Assembly: GCF_002250705.1 (NCBI RefSeq)
Contig: NZ_NMVP01000035.1
Span: 186,001 to 250,000 of the forward strand
Reading direction: 5' to 3'
Length of the DNA: 64,000 bases
Source of the DNA: Enemella evansiae
GTDB taxonomy: Bacteria; Actinomycetota; Actinomycetes; Propionibacteriales; Propionibacteriaceae
Within the stretch, counting starts at the first letter, position 1, and every line of letters starts with the position of its first letter. Below are positions 18,842 to 27,706 of the stretch, one piece after another. The translations under genes and the position numbers were made by a program. The notes under the pieces are model-generated. The model had not been told where the DNA came from and did no database searches. It worked only from the letters and a program-made list of their open reading frames with translations.

Positions 18842-19486
18842 TCAGTTGCAGGTGACGCCGGTGGCGTGCACCGGGCAGTAACCGTTCGGGTTCGCGTCCA
18901 GGTATTGCTGGTGGTAGTCCTCGGCGTAGAAGAACTCCGGGGCCTCGACGATCTCGGTGGTGATCGCGCCGAATCCCTTCTCGGCAAAGGCTTTGGCGTA
19001 CCGGTCCCGCACGTCGGTGGCGATCCGCGTCTGCTCCGGTGAGGTGGTGTAGATCGCCGACCGGTACTGGGTGCCGACGTCGTTGCCCTGCCGCATCCCC
19101 TGGGTCGGGTCGTGGTTCTCGAAGAACACCTTGAGCAGGTCGGCGTAGGAGACCACCTTCGGGTCGAAGGCCACGCGCACGGTCTCGGCATGCCCGGTCC
19201 GCCCGGCGAAGCAGACCTCCTCATAGCTCGGGTTCGGGGTGAAGCCGCCCTGATAGCCGGCCGCGGTCACCTCGACCCCGTCGAGCTGCCAGAACAGTTT
19301 CTCCGCACCCCAGAAGCAACCCAGCGCGAAGAATGCCTCCTCGGTGCCCTCGGGCGTGGAATGCACCTCGGTGCCCAGCACCCGGTGCATCGTCGGGGTC
19401 GCCAGCACCGGCTCGGCGCGGCCCGGGAAGGCGCGCTCGGGGGTGACCATGGCCTGCTTCGAAGAGAGTCCGAACATGTCTTCCAT
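18842..19486 (-). CDS. msrA: Peptide-methionine (S)-S-oxide reductase
   Basis: MsrA repairs methionine-S-sulfoxide in proteins. The 214-residue product aligns by eye with the long E. coli form. It has an N-terminal extension including TPERAFPGRAEPV, the catalytic Cys57 in FALGCFWGAEKLFW, and GYQGGFTPNPSYEEVC. GHAETVRVAFDP and HDPTQGMRQGNDVGTQYRSA follow, and C-terminal cysteines for resolution lie in YCPVHATGVTCN. Start ATG 19486 is chosen for the family N-terminus; a second ATG lies at 19477. The upstream MFS frame runs 266 nt into this gene in another frame. Confidence 0.95.
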   Translation of the reverse strand: MEDMFGLSSKQAMVTPERAFPGRAEPVLATPTMHRVLGTEVHSTPEGTEEAFFALGCFWGAEKLFWQLDGVEVTAAGYQGGFTPNPSYEEVCFAGRTGHAETVRVAFDPKVVSYADLLKVFFENHDPTQGMRQGNDVGTQYRSAIYTTSPEQTRIATDVRDRYAKAFAEKGFGAITTEIVEAPEFFYAEDYHQQYLDANPNGYCPVHATGVTCN

Positions 19487-20705
19487 TATGCTCCCCGGCT
19501 CCCAGCGCCTCACTCCAACCCGGCCGTTCGAGCGCGCGGGAGAGCTGGGTCAACAGCAACCCGAGCACCACCAGCCCGACTCCGATCACCACCGGCGCAC
19601 GCAGCCCGAGGCCGGCCGCGATCGCCAACCCGCCCAGCCAGGGCCCGACCGCGTTGCCGAGGTTGAACGCCCCGACATTCATCCCCGAGGCGAGCGTGGG
19701 GGCGGTGCCGGCCACCTGGAAGATCCGGCCGTTGATCGCCGGTACCAGCAGACCGGTGGCCACCCCGAGCAGCACCTCGGCGACGATCACCGCGACCGGA
19801 TGCCAGCTGGCGGCGAGCACCAGCAGCAGCGCGCCGGTGAGCACCAGCAGGCAGCGGCGTACCGTCACCAGCAGGCCGGCGGTGACCAGCCGGTTGCCGA
19901 TCCGGATCCCGACCAGCATCCCGATCCCATTGCCGAGCAGCACCAGCGGCACCACCGCGGCCGGTACGCCGGCCACCTCGGTGAGCAGCGGGCTGAGGTA
20001 GGAGAAGGCGCAGAACACCGCGCCCTGGAAGGCCGCGGTGGTGCCCAGGGTGACCAGGGCGGCCGGCCGGGTCAGCACCCGCAACTCGCGGCGGGCCAAC
20101 CGCAGCAGGGGTTCGCTCGGCACCGACGACCGGTCGCGGATCGCGACCGCCTGCAGCACGAACAGCAGCAGGCTGGCCAGCGCCACGGCGACGAAGGCCG
20201 CCTTCCAGCCGGCCCGCTGGCCGAGCCAGGTGCCGGCCGGTACCCCGACGATGTTGGCCAGCGACAAGCCGGTGACCAGCGCCGCCAGCGCCCGGGGGAC
20301 CCGGGTCTCGTCGACGGTGCCGATCGCGATCAGCGAGGCCACCGCCCAGTAGGTCGCGCAGGCCACCGCGGCGATCCCACGGGAGACGAGCAGCACGCCG
20401 TAGCCCCCGACGAACACCGGCAGCAGATGGGCGGCACCGAAGACCGCGAGCGCGCCCAACAGGGTGAGCCGGCGCGGCAGCCGCAGGGTGAGCAGGGCCA
20501 TCACCGGGGCGCCGACGAGCATCCCGATCGCGAACATGCTGATCAGCGTGCCGACCGCGGGTATCGGCACCTGCAGGTCCGCGGCGATCAGCGGCAACAG
20601 GCCCGCGGGCAGGAACTCCGAGGTGCCGACGACGAAGACGCCGGCGGCGAGCAGCGGCACCGTGCCGCGGCGGGTGGGGGAGGTGGTTCGGGTATCAGTG
20701 GTCAT
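19221..20705 (-). CDS. MFS transporter, sugar efflux/YdhP-like, with abnormal C-terminus
   Basis: The 494-residue frame encodes a DHA1-type MFS protein. It has twelve helices, the motif GTSEFLPAGLLPLIAADL early on and RLPRRLTLLGALAVFG in loop 2-3, and related proteins are about 400 residues long. Helix 12 ends near residue 395 (LGLLLTQLSRAL). The next 90 residues are Gly/Arg/His-rich, not membrane-like, and lie over msrA in a different frame. Either the C-terminus is genuinely extended by overlap, or a small frameshift has removed the normal stop. It is divergent from a MmyB-like regulator that probably controls it. Confidence 0.8.
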   Translation of the reverse strand: MTTDTRTTSPTRRGTVPLLAAGVFVVGTSEFLPAGLLPLIAADLQVPIPAVGTLISMFAIGMLVGAPVMALLTLRLPRRLTLLGALAVFGAAHLLPVFVGGYGVLLVSRGIAAVACATYWAVASLIAIGTVDETRVPRALAALVTGLSLANIVGVPAGTWLGQRAGWKAAFVAVALASLLLFVLQAVAIRDRSSVPSEPLLRLARRELRVLTRPAALVTLGTTAAFQGAVFCAFSYLSPLLTEVAGVPAAVVPLVLLGNGIGMLVGIRIGNRLVTAGLLVTVRRCLLVLTGALLLVLAASWHPVAVIVAEVLLGVATGLLVPAINGRIFQVAGTAPTLASGMNVGAFNLGNAVGPWLGGLAIAAGLGLRAPVVIGVGLVVLGLLLTQLSRALERPGWSEALGAGEHNGRHVRTLFEAGHGHPRARLPGPRRAGAGDPDDAPGAGHRGAFHARGHRGGILRAGLLLGCGETVLAARRGRGDRGRLSGRLHPEPEL

Positions 20706-20761
20706 CTGGGGAGGACTCCCGGTCCGTGGTTGGGGTGTGCCCGGTGGGCCACACTGGATGG

Positions 20762-21682
20762 ATGCGGATGCGACGCGATGAGCTGGCCGACTTCCTGCGG
20801 CGGCGCCGGGAGGCGCTCGACCCCCGCGATGTGGGCCTGCACAGCCACGGGCGGCGGCGTACGCCGGGTCTGCGGCGTGAGGAGGTCGCGATGCTGGCGA
20901 CGATGTCGACCGACTACTACGTGCGTCTGGAGCAGGGCCGCAGTCCGCAGCCCTCGCCGCAGCTGCTGGGTGCGCTGGGCCGGGCGCTGCGGTTGAGCTG
21001 CGACGAGCTGCACCACCTCTATCTGCTGGCCGGGCAGACCCCGCCGCTCGGTCCGGACGCGACGAGCCGGCACGTCACCCCGGCGGTGCTGCACATCATG
21101 GATCGGCTGGTGGACACCCCGGTCCAGGTGATCGATGACCTGGGGAATCTGATCGCCCAGAACCCGGTGGCCGACGCGCTGTTCGGCTGCGCCCACCCAG
21201 CCGACGGGGAGCAGCGCAACATCATCCGCCGCTGGTTCACCGACCCGCTGGTCCGCGCACCGTTCACCGCCGACGAGATCGCCTGCCTCAGCCGGTCCCA
21301 TGCGGCGGATCTGCGGGCGGCGTACACCCGGCGACTGGCGCTCGGCGCGGACGCCGAGGCCAGCGAGCTGGTCGAGACGCTGCTCTCCGAGAGCGCCGAG
21401 TTCGCCGAGTTGTGGGAGCAGCACGAGGTCGAGGTCCGGTTGACCGGCACCATGAAGGTCGACCACCCCGATGTCGGCCGGATCGAGTTGGACGTGCAGA
21501 CCCTCACCTCGCCGGCCAGCGACGGTCAACGGATCATGATCTTCACCCCGCCGCCGTGCACCGACGCCCGCTCGCTGCTGGAGGTGCTCAGCGTGATCGG
21601 CAGCCAGCGCTTCGGGATCGCGCACGATCCGGTGCGGACCGAGCAGGTGCCGGCGCCGGTCACCCAGCCGCCCACGCCCTGA
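20762..21682 (+). CDS. XRE-family regulator with MmyB-like ligand-binding domain
   Basis: The 306-residue protein has an N-terminal helix-turn-helix (about residues 7-80, with the family block RTPGLRREEVAMLATMSTDY followed by YVRLEQGR). Next comes a PAS-like MmyB ligand domain starting near residue 110 (PVQVIDDLGNLIAQNPVADA). Such regulators are usually divergent from a transporter or oxidoreductase gene, here the MFS gene 56 nt away. Either ATG 20762 or 20768 could be used; CACACT, a weak -10 box, lies 6 nt before 20762. Confidence 0.87.
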   Translation: MRMRRDELADFLRRRREALDPRDVGLHSHGRRRTPGLRREEVAMLATMSTDYYVRLEQGRSPQPSPQLLGALGRALRLSCDELHHLYLLAGQTPPLGPDATSRHVTPAVLHIMDRLVDTPVQVIDDLGNLIAQNPVADALFGCAHPADGEQRNIIRRWFTDPLVRAPFTADEIACLSRSHAADLRAAYTRRLALGADAEASELVETLLSESAEFAELWEQHEVEVRLTGTMKVDHPDVGRIELDVQTLTSPASDGQRIMIFTPPPCTDARSLLEVLSVIGSQRFGIAHDPVRTEQVPAPVTQPPTP

Positions 21683-21816
21683 CACCTCGACGATCGTCTG
21701 ACTGGTCATGCCTTCAGCCTGCGCGGCACCCGATCGGGCTACCAGAGAGCGCTCACCCGAGGATCGCCGGTCCCACCCTGCGGCCCGATCGGGCCCATCG
21801 GGCGTACGCTCACCGG

Positions 21817-22659
21817 ATGCCAGCAACCCGTGTGCCGAACCGGCTCCCACCGGTCGCCCGGCCCCGGGCGCTGATCGTGGCGCTGATCCTCGTCCAGGTC
21901 GGGGCGATCAGCCTGCTCGCCTGGGGCGTCGCCGAGACCTACGAGTCGGTCATCCGGCACAGCGGACTGGCCCGCTTCGACCAGCCGATGCTGGACTGGA
22001 TGATCGCCCACCGGACGGTCGACCGGAACCAGTGGATCACCCTGTTCACCACCTTCGGCGGGCCGATCATCACCCCGATCGTCGCCGCCGCGGTGATGAT
22101 CGTGCTCGCGCTGAAGTGGCGCTCCTGGACACCGGTGGTGATGGTGCTGGTCGCCGGCGCCGGATCGCTGGCGATGACCGTGATCGGCAAGGACTACGTC
22201 GCCCGGGTTCGCCCGCCGCACGAGCTGGCCGTGCCGCCGTATGAGTGGTCACCGTCCTTCCCCAGCGGCCACGCGTTGAACTCGATGGCACTCGGCGGAG
22301 TGATCGCCTACCTGATCTGCATCCATCTCACCCGCACCCTCGGCCGCGTCCTGGTGATCATCGTCGCCCTGGCGTACTCGCTGGCGATGGGCGCCAGCCG
22401 GATCTACCTCGGCCACCACTGGCTCACCGATGTGGTCACCGGCTGGCTGCTCGGCCTGCTCTGGTTGCTGATGGTGATCGCCGGGCATCGGATCGGCCAC
22501 CGGATCGTGCATCACGGTCCGGCGCCCGCCGACCCGGAATCCTCAGCTCCGCCGCAGGGCCAGCTCGACGAAGGCCGCCGCGGCGGGGGAGGGATTGAAG
22601 TCGCTCCAGGCGAGATACTCGATCCGGGTCGGGGCCCCGGTGACCGGGAGCGTGCGTAA
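21817..22659 (+). CDS. PAP2-family phosphatase (membrane)
   Basis: The 280-residue protein has about six membrane helices and the three phosphatase motifs: KDYVARVRPP (motif 1), PSFPSGHALNSM (motif 2) and SRIYLGHHWLTDVVTG (motif 3). Such enzymes dephosphorylate lipid phosphates, for example undecaprenyl pyrophosphate or phosphatidate. The last 39 codons lie antisense over the 3' end of the lysR gene, and that tail is Gly/Glu/Arg-rich and unconserved in appearance. TACGCT 6 nt before the ATG fits a leaderless start. Confidence 0.9.
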   Translation: MPATRVPNRLPPVARPRALIVALILVQVGAISLLAWGVAETYESVIRHSGLARFDQPMLDWMIAHRTVDRNQWITLFTTFGGPIITPIVAAAVMIVLALKWRSWTPVVMVLVAGAGSLAMTVIGKDYVARVRPPHELAVPPYEWSPSFPSGHALNSMALGGVIAYLICIHLTRTLGRVLVIIVALAYSLAMGASRIYLGHHWLTDVVTGWLLGLLWLLMVIAGHRIGHRIVHHGPAPADPESSAPPQGQLDEGRRGGGGIEVAPGEILDPGRGPGDRERA

Positions 22660-23415
22660 CGCGGGATCGGCCGGGACCACTGCCGGCGGCAACATCGCGA
22701 CCCCCAGCTGCTGACGCACCAGCTCGAGCATCAGCTCGGTGCCGGATACCTCGAAGGCCACCTGGCGGGTGATCCCGGCGGCGGTGAAGGCGAGTTCGGA
22801 CTGGGTACGCCCCGGTGAGCCGGCCGGGAAGTCGGCGAAGGTCTCCTCGGCCAACTCGGTCAGCCGGACCCGCCGGCGCCCGGCCAGCGGATGCGCCGCC
22901 GACACCACCGCAACCAGCCGTTCCCGGGCCAGCACCCGGGTGCGGACACCGGTCGGCGGGGCCGAATCGGCCAGGCCGAGCACCGCCACATCGAGCCTGC
23001 CGGCCGCGATCGCGGCGATGAACTCGTCGCTGGCACCGCCCCGCAACCCGACCCGGACGGCCGGGTGGGCGCGGTGGAAGGCGCCGATCGCGGCGGGGAT
23101 GTCGATCGCGGTGACCGTGGGGATCACCCCGATCCGGAGCGCACCGCGGATCTCACCCTCGGCGGCGGCCGCCTCGGCGGCGGCCCGGTCGGTCGCCGAG
23201 AGGGCCTCGCGGGCCGCGGGGAGGAAGGCCTCCCCGGCGGCGGTGAGCTGCACCCGGCGGCTGGTCCGGGCGAACAGGCGTACGCCGAGCTCGGTCTCCA
23301 GGGCCTTGATCTGGTGGCTCAGCGCTGACTGCACGACGAAACAGCGTTCGGCCGCCCGGGTGAAGCTGCGTTCCTCGGCCACCGCCAGCACATAGCGCAA
23401 CTGCTGCAGTTCCAT
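22543..23415 (-). CDS. LysR-family transcriptional regulator
   Basis: The 290-residue protein has the N-terminal winged helix (ELQQLRYVLAVAEERSFTRA, then AERCFVVQSALSHQIKALE) and a periplasmic-binding-type effector domain from about residue 90. It is divergent from an EamA exporter gene 94 nt away, the usual LysR/target arrangement. ATG 23415 is taken; GTG 23418 is directly before it. A weak CACACT box lies 6 nt upstream of the ATG. Its 3' end overlaps the convergent PAP2 gene by 117 nt. Confidence 0.92.
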   Translation of the reverse strand: MELQQLRYVLAVAEERSFTRAAERCFVVQSALSHQIKALETELGVRLFARTSRRVQLTAAGEAFLPAAREALSATDRAAAEAAAAEGEIRGALRIGVIPTVTAIDIPAAIGAFHRAHPAVRVGLRGGASDEFIAAIAAGRLDVAVLGLADSAPPTGVRTRVLARERLVAVVSAAHPLAGRRRVRLTELAEETFADFPAGSPGRTQSELAFTAAGITRQVAFEVSGTELMLELVRQQLGVAMLPPAVVPADPALRTLPVTGAPTRIEYLAWSDFNPSPAAAAFVELALRRS

Positions 23416-23448
23416 CACCCGAGTGTGCCCCAGAACGATCGATTCAGC

Positions 23449-23463
23449 TCATTGAAGCGATGA
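23449..23463. promoter_or_regulatory. Possible LysR-type operator
   Basis: TCAT-N7-ATGA, which contains a T-N11-A dyad, lies in the AT-richer part of the lysR/EamA divergent region, where LysR proteins commonly bind. Confidence 0.35.
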
Positions 23464-23509
23464 AAAACATGTGTTGGACTCATCAGTGAATCGGTCTGAC
23501 GATGGATCC

Positions 23510-24436
23510 ATGACCACCGCCACCGCCACTCCGAACCAACCGGCGACCACCCCGAGCGCATCCTCGGGCAGCGTCGGGCGCACCCTGATCACCGCACTCG
23601 CCCCGGCGGTCTGGGGCAGCACCTACATCGTCACCACCCAGCTGCTGCCACCCGGCCATCCGCTCTTCGCCGCCCTGCTCCGCTCCCTGCCGGCCGGGCT
23701 GATCGCGCTGCTCATCTCGCGGCAGCTGCCACGTGGTTCGTGGTGGTGGAAGAGCCTGGTGCTCGGCACCCTCAACATGGGTGCGTTCTTCCCGCTGCTC
23801 TTCGTGGCCGCCCAGCACCTGCCCGGCGGTGTCGCCGCCACCCTCGGCGCCACCCAGCCGATCATGGTCGCCTTTCTGGCCGTGGCGATCCTGCGGGAGC
23901 GGTTGTCCCGGTGGCGGGTCGGTTGGGGTGTGGTCGGGGTGTTCGGGGTCGGCCTGGTGGTCCTCGGACCGGGTGCCGGACTGGATCTGACCGGGGTGCT
24001 CGCGGGGATCGCCGGGGCGCTGTCGATGGGGGTCGGGGTGGTGCTCACCAAGCGCTGGGGACGCCCGCCGGGGGTCGGTGCGGTCGGGCTGTGCGGTTGG
24101 CTGCTCACCGCGGCCGGTCTGGTGCTGCTGGTACCAGCGCTGCTGATCGACGGGATCCCCGCCGGTATCGACTCGTACGCCGTCGGCGGTTACCTGTGGC
24201 TGGGGCTGGCCGGTGGGCTGCTCAGCTACACGATCTGGTTCGCCGGCATCGGCAGGCTGCCGGTCACCGCGACGGCGCTGCTCGGCCTGCTCTCCCCGCT
24301 GATGGCCGCGACCCTGGGTGTCCTGCTCGCCGGCGAGGCGCTGAGCGCGCTGCAGCTCCTCGGTTTCGCCGTCGCCCTCACCGCGATGGTCGCCGGCCAG
24401 CTCTCCCCGAAACGCCGCGAACCCCGCCTCAGTTGA
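23510..24436 (+). CDS. EamA/DMT-superfamily transporter
   Basis: The 308-residue protein has ten membrane helices in two EamA repeats. It opens with ITALAPAVWGSTYIVTTQLL, the usual GSTY region, and LGATQPIMVAFLAVAILRE matches the end of the first repeat. The family exports amino acids and other metabolites. The N-terminal 30 residues are Thr/Ala/Ser-rich. ATG 23510 is preferred to an upstream in-frame TTG at 23471, which would lie close to the lysR promoter. Its last codons overlap the convergent ung gene by 8 nt. Confidence 0.9.
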   Translation: MTTATATPNQPATTPSASSGSVGRTLITALAPAVWGSTYIVTTQLLPPGHPLFAALLRSLPAGLIALLISRQLPRGSWWWKSLVLGTLNMGAFFPLLFVAAQHLPGGVAATLGATQPIMVAFLAVAILRERLSRWRVGWGVVGVFGVGLVVLGPGAGLDLTGVLAGIAGALSMGVGVVLTKRWGRPPGVGAVGLCGWLLTAAGLVLLVPALLIDGIPAGIDSYAVGGYLWLGLAGGLLSYTIWFAGIGRLPVTATALLGLLSPLMAATLGVLLAGEALSALQLLGFAVALTAMVAGQLSPKRREPRLS

Positions 24437-25106
24437 GATCCCAGTCGATCGGGTCGGCGCCCTGACGCTCCAGCAGGGCGTTCACCTTGGAGAACGGCCG
24501 GGAGCCGAAGAAGCCGTTGTGCGCCGACAGCGGGGAGGGGTGCGGGGACTTCACGTGCGGCATCCCGCCCAGCATCGGGATCAGCGACTGGGCGTCGCGG
24601 CCCCACAGGATCGCCACCAGCGGGCCGCGGCGCTCCACCAGCGCCTCGATGGCGCGCTGGGTCACCTTCTCCCAGCCCTTGTTGCGGTGGGAGGCCGACT
24701 TGCCGGGTTGCACGGTGAGGCACCGGTTCAGCAGCAGCACCCCCTGGTCGAACCAGGGTGTCAGGTCCCCGGTCTGCGCCGGCGGTACGCCCAGATCGTC
24801 GTGCAACTCGCGATAGATGTTGACCAGCGACTTGGGCAGCGGGCGCACGTCCGGGGCCACCGAGAACGACAGCCCGACCGGATGACCGGGGGTGGGATAG
24901 GGGTCCTGGCCGACGATCAGCACCCGCACCTCGGCCAGCGGCAGCGTGAACGCGCGCAGCACGTTCTCCCCGGCGGGCAGATAACCGCGGCCGGCGGCGA
25001 TCTCGGCCCGCAGGAACTCACCCATCGCGGAGATCTCGCCGGTGACCGGGGCCAGTGCCTCCGCCCAGTCGGGTGCGATCAGTTCGGTCAGCGGTTTCGC
25101 GGTCAT
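24429..25106 (-). CDS. ung: Uracil-DNA glycosylase (family 1)
   Basis: Ung removes uracil from DNA at the start of base-excision repair. The 225-residue protein has all family motifs: VGQDPYPTPGHPVGLSFS with the water-activating Asp, LLLNRCLTV, LVAILWGRDA and the His loop SPHPSPLSAHNGFFG. The length is normal. The ATG overlaps the stop of the upstream MFS gene (ATGA, 25106-25103), so the two are coupled, an unusual pairing for ung. Confidence 0.97.
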   Translation of the reverse strand: MTAKPLTELIAPDWAEALAPVTGEISAMGEFLRAEIAAGRGYLPAGENVLRAFTLPLAEVRVLIVGQDPYPTPGHPVGLSFSVAPDVRPLPKSLVNIYRELHDDLGVPPAQTGDLTPWFDQGVLLLNRCLTVQPGKSASHRNKGWEKVTQRAIEALVERRGPLVAILWGRDAQSLIPMLGGMPHVKSPHPSPLSAHNGFFGSRPFSKVNALLERQGADPIDWDLN

Positions 25107-26344
25107 CGGCGTTCTCCTGCCTCGGATTCGGTGACTGGTTCGGCGGCCGGTACGCCCGGTGGCATCCGCAGGCTGACCGCGGCCCCGGCCAGCAGCAGCA
25201 CCGCGCCGGTCGCGAACGCGGCCGGCATCCCGACCTGATCGGCGATCGCGCCGGCCACGATCGGGCCCAGGATCGCGCCGATGTCGGAACACATCGAGAA
25301 GACCGCGACCGGCGTCCCACCGCGGGCGCCGGCCGCGTCGCCGACCGCCGCCGGGGGAGCGGTACCGAGCGCGGCGGCCGCCAGCCCATAGACCGCGAGC
25401 ACCCCGATCAGTGCCCAGATGTTCGGCACCCAGGGCAGGGCCAGCATCCCGGCCGCGCCGATCAACCCGGCGGCGATCAGCGCGGGCCGCCGCCCGACGG
25501 TGTCGACGAAGCGGCCCACCGGTCCCAGCGCCAGGGTCTGCACGACCGCCGCGACGGCGAAGGCGATCCCGGTCCAGGAGGTGTCGCGGTGCAGCACCTC
25601 GACGACCAGCACCGGGGTGAGCGCGGTCCGGGTGCCCATCGAGTTCCAGCCCTGCCCGAGGTTGGCCAGGCAGGCGGCCTGGTAGCGCGGGTCGCGCAGC
25701 ACCTCGCGCATCGGGCGTACCGGGGCCGCCGTCGTCGACGCCGCGGGCGCCTCGCCGGTGTTGCGCAGCATCAGCAACCCGACGGTGCCGGCGATCGCCA
25801 GCGTCACCGCGTAATAGAAGAAGGGTGCGGCCAGCGAGATCTGCGAGATCAGCCCGCCGATCGCCGGGCCGGTCATCCCGCCGAGCAGGAAACCGCTCTG
25901 GAAGAACCCGGCGGCCCGGCCGCGCAACCGGGGCGGCACCGAGTCCAGCAGCAGCGTCATCGCCGAGACGGTGAACATCGCCGAGCCGACGCCGCCGAGC
26001 CCGCGCGTCACCAGCAGCCACGGATAACTCGTCGCCAACCCCGACAGCGCACTGGAGACCGCGACGATCCAGATCCCCACCGCCAGCGTGGCCCGCCCGC
26101 CGAGCACCGCGGCGATCCGGCCACAGAACGGGCTGGTCACCAGGCGTACCAATGCGAACGCCGACACCACCATGCCGACCTGCAGATTGTTGACACCGAA
26201 CGATTTGGTGAACACCGGCAGCACCGGGATCAGCACCCCGAAGCCGACCGCCACGCAGAAGGCGATCAGGCCCAGCACGATGACATCGCGGGGGAGGTCG
26301 GTACGCCGCCGCACCCACTGCCGCAGCGCCACACCTCTACCCAC
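25103..26344 (-). CDS. MFS transporter, DHA1-type
   Basis: The 413-residue protein has twelve helices, with GFGVLIPVLPVFTKSFGVNN in helix 1, the loop 2-3 motif GRIAAVLGGRATLAVG and the motif C-like GGMTGPAIGGLI in helix 5, typical of drug/H+ antiporters. The start is taken as GTG 26344 because TATCCT (26357-26352) lies 7 nt upstream, matching the leaderless pattern. The open frame extends much further upstream only because it lies over the AI-2E gene. ung follows with a 4-nt overlap. Confidence 0.88.
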   Translation of the reverse strand: MGRGVALRQWVRRRTDLPRDVIVLGLIAFCVAVGFGVLIPVLPVFTKSFGVNNLQVGMVVSAFALVRLVTSPFCGRIAAVLGGRATLAVGIWIVAVSSALSGLATSYPWLLVTRGLGGVGSAMFTVSAMTLLLDSVPPRLRGRAAGFFQSGFLLGGMTGPAIGGLISQISLAAPFFYYAVTLAIAGTVGLLMLRNTGEAPAASTTAAPVRPMREVLRDPRYQAACLANLGQGWNSMGTRTALTPVLVVEVLHRDTSWTGIAFAVAAVVQTLALGPVGRFVDTVGRRPALIAAGLIGAAGMLALPWVPNIWALIGVLAVYGLAAAALGTAPPAAVGDAAGARGGTPVAVFSMCSDIGAILGPIVAGAIADQVGMPAAFATGAVLLLAGAAVSLRMPPGVPAAEPVTESEAGERR

Positions 26345-26431
26345 CCGCGCGAGGATACTCGCCCGCCGCGCTGTGGGTACTACAGTGCTCGGAACATCGA
26401 CACCACCCATCACGACGACACCAGGAGGGGC

Positions 26432-27685
26432 ATGTTCTTCAGCAGCCGGGGTGACCGTGCTGAACGGGAGAACCGGGCGCTGCGCTCGGAACTGGCCAGG
26501 GTTCAGGGCGCACAGGATCTGGAGCGGCGAGCCGAGGTCGGCGAACAGCAGCGCCAGCGGGACTTCGACCGGATGGTGCCGCGCGGGGTGCAGATCGGTG
26601 CCGCCTGGGCGTGGCGGCTGCTGCTGCTCGCGGCGCTGGCCGGTGGCATCGGCTGGCTGGTCGCCACCTTGAGTGCGGTCACCATTCCGCTGGCCATCGG
26701 CATCATGCTCACCGCCGGCCTGTCGCCGATCGCGAAGCTGCTGAACAAGACCGGCATGCCCCGGGTGCTGGCCGCGCTGATCACCCTGGTCGGCGGCCTG
26801 CTGGTGGTCAGCGGTGTGCTCACCTACATCGGGATCACCATCGCCGGCCAGTCCGCGGAGTTGGGTGAGCGGGTCACCCAGGGCTGGGGGCAGCTGACCC
26901 AGTGGCTCGACCAGGGGCCCCTGCACATCAACGCCGACCAGCTGAACTCCTACTACAGCCAGGCCTTCGAATACCTGCGCCAGCAGCAGAGCCGGATCGC
27001 CACCTATGCCGCGACCGCCGGTGGTGCGGTCGGCAACTTCCTCACCGGGCTGGTGCTCGCGCTGCTGGCGATGTTCTTCATGCTCTACGACGGCCGGCGG
27101 ATCTGGAACTTCCTGCTCAAGCTGGTGCCGGCCGCGGCCCGGCAGAAGACCGATGGTGCCGGCCAGGTGGGGTGGACCTCGCTGGTCGCCTACGTCCGGA
27201 CCACGGTGATCGTGGCCGCGGTGGACGCGGTCGGCCCGCTGATCGCCGCGATCGTGATGGGCGTACCGATGGCGCCGGCGCTGGGTGCGCTGCTGTTCCT
27301 CTCCGCCTTCGTGCCGATCGTCGGTCTGCTGGTCTCCGGCTTCGTCGTGGTGCTGGTCACCCTGGTCACGGTGGGCTGGGTGCAGGCGCTGATCATGCTC
27401 GGCGTGATCATCCTGGTGAACCAGCTCGAGGGCAACGTGCTGCAGCCGCTGCTGATGGGCAAGGCCGTCGCCCTGCACCCGATGGCGGTGATGTTCGGCA
27501 TCACCCTGGGCATCTCGGTCGCCGGCATCATCGGAGCGCTGCTGGTGGTGCCGATCATGGCGTTCGGCAAGACCTTCATCGAATACTGCGCGAGCGGGCG
27601 TACGCCCGAGGGCGTCGACGACCCGCTGGCTGGCGCCGATCAGAAGGGACAGGCCCCCGCCGGTGACGAACCGGCGAGGGCCTGA
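26432..27685 (+). CDS. AI-2E family transporter
   Basis: The 417-residue protein begins with a charged helical region (residues 1-45) and has about eight membrane helices. A large amphipathic segment lies between helices 3 and 4 (GQSAELGERVTQGWGQLTQW onward). The C-terminal family signature is LGVIILVNQLEGNVLQPLLM. Family members export autoinducer-2 or transport ions such as Na+/H+. AGGAGG at 26423-26428 gives good spacing to the ATG. The last codons form a strong terminator-like hairpin. Confidence 0.9.
   Translation: MFFSSRGDRAERENRALRSELARVQGAQDLERRAEVGEQQRQRDFDRMVPRGVQIGAAWAWRLLLLAALAGGIGWLVATLSAVTIPLAIGIMLTAGLSPIAKLLNKTGMPRVLAALITLVGGLLVVSGVLTYIGITIAGQSAELGERVTQGWGQLTQWLDQGPLHINADQLNSYYSQAFEYLRQQQSRIATYAATAGGAVGNFLTGLVLALLAMFFMLYDGRRIWNFLLKLVPAAARQKTDGAGQVGWTSLVAYVRTTVIVAAVDAVGPLIAAIVMGVPMAPALGALLFLSAFVPIVGLLVSGFVVVLVTLVTVGWVQALIMLGVIILVNQLEGNVLQPLLMGKAVALHPMAVMFGITLGISVAGIIGALLVVPIMAFGKTFIEYCASGRTPEGVDDPLAGADQKGQAPAGDEPARA
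27650..27684 (+). terminator. Terminator-like hairpin overlapping the stop codon
   Basis: CAGGCCC-C-CGCCGGT pairs with ACCGGCG-A-GGGCCTG around a GACGA loop. The hairpin lies inside the last codons of the AI-2E gene, includes part of its TGA, and faces the convergent MFS gene, so it may serve both strands. Confidence 0.65.
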
Positions 27686-27706
27686 GCGGGAACGATCGAC
27701 CCAGGC

